The notes under the pieces: model-generated
What the model was told of the DNA's origin: nothing
Database searches by the model: none
The model's input: only the letters and a program-made list of their open reading frames with translations
Shown: positions 59,783-64,000 of the stretch, one piece after another
How positions within the stretch are numbered: the first letter of the stretch is position 1
Layout: every line of letters starts with the position of its first letter
Translations under genes and position numbers: made by a program
Origin: Ciborinia camelliae
Taxonomy: Eukaryota; Ascomycota; Leotiomycetes; Helotiales; Sclerotiniaceae
Direction of reading: 5' to 3'
Assembly: GCA_025890175.1 (NCBI GenBank)
Contig: JANPYM010000004.1
Location: forward strand, 2,830,556 to 2,894,555
DNA length: 64,000 nucleotides

Positions 59783-62041
59783 TCATGCAGCTCTTCTAGC
59801 TGTGGTGCTCATTAATGTAATTTTCTTTCCCTTTTTCTTCTTTCCTTGAGGTGGGGGCGTAGCACTTGAACTACTTTCTCCGTTCAAGGAAGCTGCTTGA
59901 ACTTGAGCAATCAGCGCATTCTCTGCTTGAAGGTCTTGTTCCCAAGTTTGTAGCCAACCATCATCAGCATTATCATTTTGAGGATGAAGATCGGGCAAGG
60001 ATGGTGTTACCAAAGTTGTTCCCCAAACAGTTTTTGGTGCAGGAGGACTCGTAGATGGTGAAGCCAATGCTCCGAAAGAAGAGCCTTGACGTGATGTCCA
60101 AGGAGGAGATGCATTGATCGGGTCAATATACGTCGATGCGAGCTGGGCGTAATCAGAATCGGAATAGCTTTCCGGGGACATCTCGGGTTGCTTTTGTCTA
60201 GCATGAGCCCAACGTGCGTTGTCCTCTGCCTTCTCAGCACGCTGCCTATCTTTCTCTTCTCGAATTTCCTTGTCCCTGTTACGTTTTCTCCGTCGCTCAA
60301 TATCCTCTTTGAACTGATTCAAAATTTCCGGTTGAACAACATCCGTCCAATTGCATTCGAGAAATCCTACTTCGCATCCAAATGGCAAGTGCGCCAGATA
60401 TTTGGTTCTCTTTCGTAGTTCATCATCCATTACACAAGTGGATACACGCTCAACTCGGGGAAGTAATGTTGAAGGAAATGAGGCGAAATTGCCGAAAGCG
60501 GACTTGAGAATCCTGATATCGAGGGGAGCGAGATAATAATGGAGAAGAGATTGATAAAAGAAGTATGGGGCATCTGGGGAGTGCCCGTCGTTTTGGCGGG
60601 TATTCTTTGGATGCGATTGTGAAGGATTTGCGGTTGGAACGGGATGAGACGAAGATGGCAGTGGAGTTGTTTCCGAATCTGATTGGAAAGGAACGGCTGA
60701 TGGAGATAGTGTTGAAGGAGAGGTATACAGGTCTGATTTTGAAGCATGCTGAACAAAGTACATTTCTGGAGCATCTTCATCGATGGGGTTGAATTGTATG
60801 GGTTGCTTCTTAGGTTTCTTCTCTGTCGGCTGGCTTGGTGGGGGAGGTGGTCCACCGATACCTTTGATTTTCTCCTTTGCGTCATTTACAGAATTGACCG
60901 CTTTCCTAGTCCACTCGGGTTCCTCTCCAAACATCAATTCGTCTTCATTTTCTTGTTGCTTCAATGCTTCGATTTCCAACTCGAATTGTTCCATCATATA
61001 TTCTTCACTTCCTTTCATGATTCGAGCATAATCCGTAACTTCGGCAGCAAAATACCATGGAATATCTTCCGACTTATCGAGCACATCGGCACCATCCCTT
61101 GGCAGGGCCAAAGTACTTCCAGGTTGTCGCATAACTAGTCGTAATACAACATCTTCTCCTTCACGAGGGGCCGGACCTTCTTGACCAGTATACCATCTAA
61201 CGGGTCTGGTTTCTGAACTATAGATAGTATCCCAACAGATTGGGCATGACTTCCATCGAGCTTTTTTCTCCGGGGGAGGATTTGCATCGTCGGTGGAATG
61301 CATGTAACGAATGAGACATGGTAAACAAAATATGTGCCCGCATTTTGCCATTCGAGGGGCCACAGGATGTGAGAGGCAGATTGGGCACGATGCGTCTTGC
61401 GATTCGGCGGATGCAAGAATTTGTAGAACATCATTCCAGTCCAAATGTTTGTCCGCGAATAGAGCTTGCTGCTTGTAATTCCCATCTGGTTTGACTATGA
61501 ATCGATAGTTTGCATGAATATATCTGCTCAAATGTCAGATGAGCTCAAAAGTATGGTCTCACACTACAAACCTCGCCTTGTCACTAGAGTGGTGACCAGA
61601 TCCAATTCCATATATATTCCCACGTCTTGGCCCTCTTGAAATAGTGTTTCGATAATCTTGTGGCCTAGGAGGAAGAGTAAAGTTCATAAGATGTGTGATT
61701 GACGTCTGCCCTCTTCGACTGTTTGCATTTCTCATAGCCGCCTAGGGAAATTAGTTCTGAATAAATAAATGCGTGCTGTTGGGCGTGAGACTTACGGATT
61801 CCGCCATGGCATCCTCATCCGCGAGCCTAGGTTTCTTGGAATTCCTATGTTGCTTCCGTTGACTTTGATTGTTTCTAGCAGACGCAGGTATCACACTTGA
61901 ATGACTACCAGAGCGCCTTGTATTTGACTCGAAGCTTGGAGATGTAATTTGGCTCTGCTGCTGTTGAATGGGAGTATGGGATGATGCAGTATTGAGAGAT
62001 TTTCCGCCGGGCGAAGACGCGCTTTGCGGAACGGGGTTCAT
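59783..62041 (-). CDS. RING-finger protein, RNF10-like E3 ubiquitin ligase
   Basis: Three exons, 62041-61796, 61741-61572 and 61523-59783 (2157 nt, 718 aa). The N-terminus is Ser/Gln-rich and basic (SQRKQHRNSKKPRLADEDAM). Exon 2 encodes LMNFTLPPRPQDYRNTISRG. Then YIHANYRFIVKPDGNY leads into a C3HC4 RING at about residues 185-235 (CPICLSHPVAPRMAKCGHIF, CLPCLIRY, CPICWDTIY). This combination of a NFT...R motif, an ANYRF(I/V)V segment and the RING is typical of RNF10 and its fungal homologues (yeast Mag2). The family acts as E3 ligases, linked to ribosomal-protein ubiquitination on stalled initiation complexes. The C-terminal half is disordered with Ser/Thr/Pro runs and ends KKKKGKKITLMSTTARRAA. 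Confidence 0.88.
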
Positions 62042-63243
62042 AGTTTAAATTGGATCGAGGTAAAGAGAGAAGTAGTAGTAGGTCATAGGATTCAGGAATC
62101 AGAATGACCTATTTGAATTGCCCTACAAACTTTATCTGATGTTGATGACTGATGAAGCTGTTGGAGTAGTTTCCAAGGTTCGACTGACGGGGATAACTCT
62201 CTGATAAGACGATTGATTGCTCTTGATACCTTTTGCTTGTGTCTGCCTGTAGATTATTCAATACAAAATGAAAATGATTGAACAAAAGGAATGAGATATT
62301 GGAATTGAGGATAAGTAAATGTTTTACTACAAAAAAGAAAAGGAAATTTTGTATTGCCTGTGGTTGTTGGAAGAGGTTTTCAGACGCCACAAGGACGCTG
62401 TTGATTGTAGAGTCCTGCTATGAGGGGCGATGTGACTATTATCGGGGGAATTGGTATTATTCGGTACACTTTAAAGACCATAGATGCAATTTCGTGGTTC
62501 CAACTTTATATATACAGAATATAGAGTATATTACGAATAATGGTGAATCTATAAAGTATTCGATGAAGATTTATTAATAAATCCAATCAATCCATTTGAT
62601 AGGATAGGTATTTCAAAGCATCGCATATCTACCTAGTAGCTCCAGGGCTAGGTAGGTACGAACTATCATCCATAAATTCATATATAATATAAATATAATA
62701 TACGAAAAAATATATATATCATATATTAAAGATCCTTACTTTTCTTTGATTTTACTACCTCTTCCTTCTCTTCTCTTTTCTTCTCTTTTTCACATCAAAG
62801 CGTTCTTCAAAATTTGGGGAGGGGGAAAAGACTCTTGGCAAGGCTTTATTGTTCGGTTCAGTCATCAATCGACGTTAAGGTTCTTTTCGACTCCATAATT
62901 TTGGAGTAACAAGAATTGCTACTGTACTGTACTGTACAGTCGGAAATCTACCCCCCAAAAAACCAACAACATAACAACAACATATATTCTACCTACAACA
63001 GTTATATGAACAACTTTATACAGAGATATCTTTGAACATACCATTGTCGCGCGCTTCTAAGATATAAACATACTTTTTTTTAATTAATGCGCTAATATCT
63101 CGAAGATCAACTCGAAGGCTTCCCCCCCCCCCCAATCTAAAGAAAACCTGATATCAGCTCCAACTCCGCGCAACGGTCCTTCCTTCACTCCAAACCAACC
63201 TGGACAGGGTAGGTTTGGAAATAATAAACTTTAGCAAGCCGGC
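62042..63243. other. intergenic between divergent genes
   Basis: Promoters of the RING gene (left) and the Ubp3-like gene (right). It contains AT-rich stretches (62520-62740), CTTCTCTTTTC runs near 62764-62790, a CTGTACTGTACTGTACAG palindrome near 62922-62940, and a ten-base C run near 63123. Small frames at 62109-62390 and 62278-62577 lack coding signs. Confidence 0.6.
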
Positions 63244-64000
63244 ATGATGAACGGTCGTCATCTGCCGGCAGGGCAAGGCATGCAACAGGACATGGGAAGG
63301 AGGAGACCTTACAGTCATCAAGCTCAGCCATATCCACCGGCAGCGGCACCTCTGTACAATGCGTACATGCACCCGTACAACGCGAACTATTATCCACAAC
63401 CATTTCCTCCACAATATCATAATCCGGGTATTCCTCAACAGTATAACCCATATCAACATTATGGACGTTCGCCGCCTCCAATGATGCCTCATTACGCTCA
63501 TCCTCCACCTCCGTTACAACCCCAAGCACCACCTTTTACTCGACCCCAACCATCTCCTGCTATTGCTGCCTCTCACCCACCAGTAATTGCGTCGTCTTAC
63601 CAACCATCTCCCGCACCTCCACCACCCCAAACTCCCTCAAGCCTCTCAACACAATCGTCCCATAATCTTTCTGCTGGACCTCTGACGCCTCCTACTCCTC
63701 AACCAACAATGCTCAAAACACCCCCTCGGTCTCCTTCTCCAGTTCTCACCCAATATATACCCTTTCAAGCACCAGTATGTTACACTCACAAAACTACTTT
63801 CTCAATTGCTGACATTATAACTAGTTGCCTTGGGTTACTCCTAATACTACTGCACCCTGGCCAACTAGACGGCGTCGGAAAAGGAAGCAGAGTCCTGAAC
63901 TATCTACGAATCCTGTCGAGCTACCAAACTTAGACAAAGATGTCGATACTGAGGCGGAGAAGGAAGTCGAGGTCCCAGAGCCTGCCCCCGAAACACCCAC
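63244..64000 (+). CDS. probable Ubp3/USP10-like deubiquitinase, 5' part only
   Basis: Exon 1 is 63244-63774 (177 codons, ATG start, MMNGRHLPAGQ). Intron 63775-63824 has donor GTATGT and acceptor ACTAG. Exon 2 runs from 63825 off the window end. Exon 1 is a Pro/Gln/Tyr-rich disordered region (YNAYMHPYNANYYPQPFPPQ) ending SPVLTQYIPFQAP. Exon 2 begins LPWVTPNTTAPWPTRRRRKR, followed by an acidic stretch. A Pro-rich leader followed by a LPW..P..PFP/RRRRR segment is how I remember N-termini of filamentous-fungal Ubp3 homologues. The catalytic domain would lie beyond the window, so the assignment is provisional. Ubp3 with Bre5 acts in vesicle transport and ribophagy. Confidence 0.5.

Overview
The window looks like nuclear DNA of a filamentous ascomycete, probably Leotiomycetes and plausibly Sclerotiniaceae (Botrytis/Sclerotinia-like). 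This rests on short introns of about 45-90 nt with GTAAGT-type donors and CTAAC/CTGAC-like branch sites, AT-rich intergenic DNA with many simple repeats, and typical ascomycete single-copy genes. The family placement is inference; no database was searched.

Layout. 1-10.4 kb is gene-poor: one acidic serine-rich hypothetical protein (3457-4203), two coding-like fragments and a hAT-like MITE (7569-7993). 10.5-15.6 kb holds two genes in tandem on the minus strand: a CDC50/Lem3 flippase subunit (10495-12027) and a large Sae2/CtIP-type DNA end-resection protein (12604-15589) that carries a fresh 35-residue duplication. 15.6-25 kb is sparse: a single-pass membrane protein (21577-22590), a spliced secreted-protein-like gene that lacks an ATG, a transcript-like locus made of tiny ORFs, and two long RNA-hairpin sequences. 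25.6-30.3 kb is the most unusual part. It has no convincing gene but carries at least 23 same-strand copies of a motif with core GAYNTGCAACA, including a six-copy tandem block of about 125 bp. 31-35.5 kb contains broken gene-like pieces, a 0.5-kb MITE with a TA target duplication, a cluster of four consecutive perfect stem-loops, and minisatellites.

35.5-64 kb is more conventional: a kinesin-3 motor (35550-41153, minus), a seven-knuckle CNBP/Gis2-like CCHC protein (44293-45500, plus), two divergent MFS transporters (48235-50643 minus, DHA2-like; 53793-55667 plus, anion:cation-symporter-like), a small eight-cysteine secreted protein (56797-57266, minus), an RNF10-like RING protein (59783-62041, minus), and the 5' part of a probable Ubp3/USP10-like deubiquitinase (63244-end, plus).

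The genes are mostly housekeeping (membrane lipid asymmetry, DNA repair, vesicle transport, RNA binding, ubiquitin) and do not form an obvious pathway cluster. Exon structures were worked out by eye from splice consensus, reading-phase agreement and family conservation. For every multi-exon model with a complete end, the summed exon length is a multiple of three.
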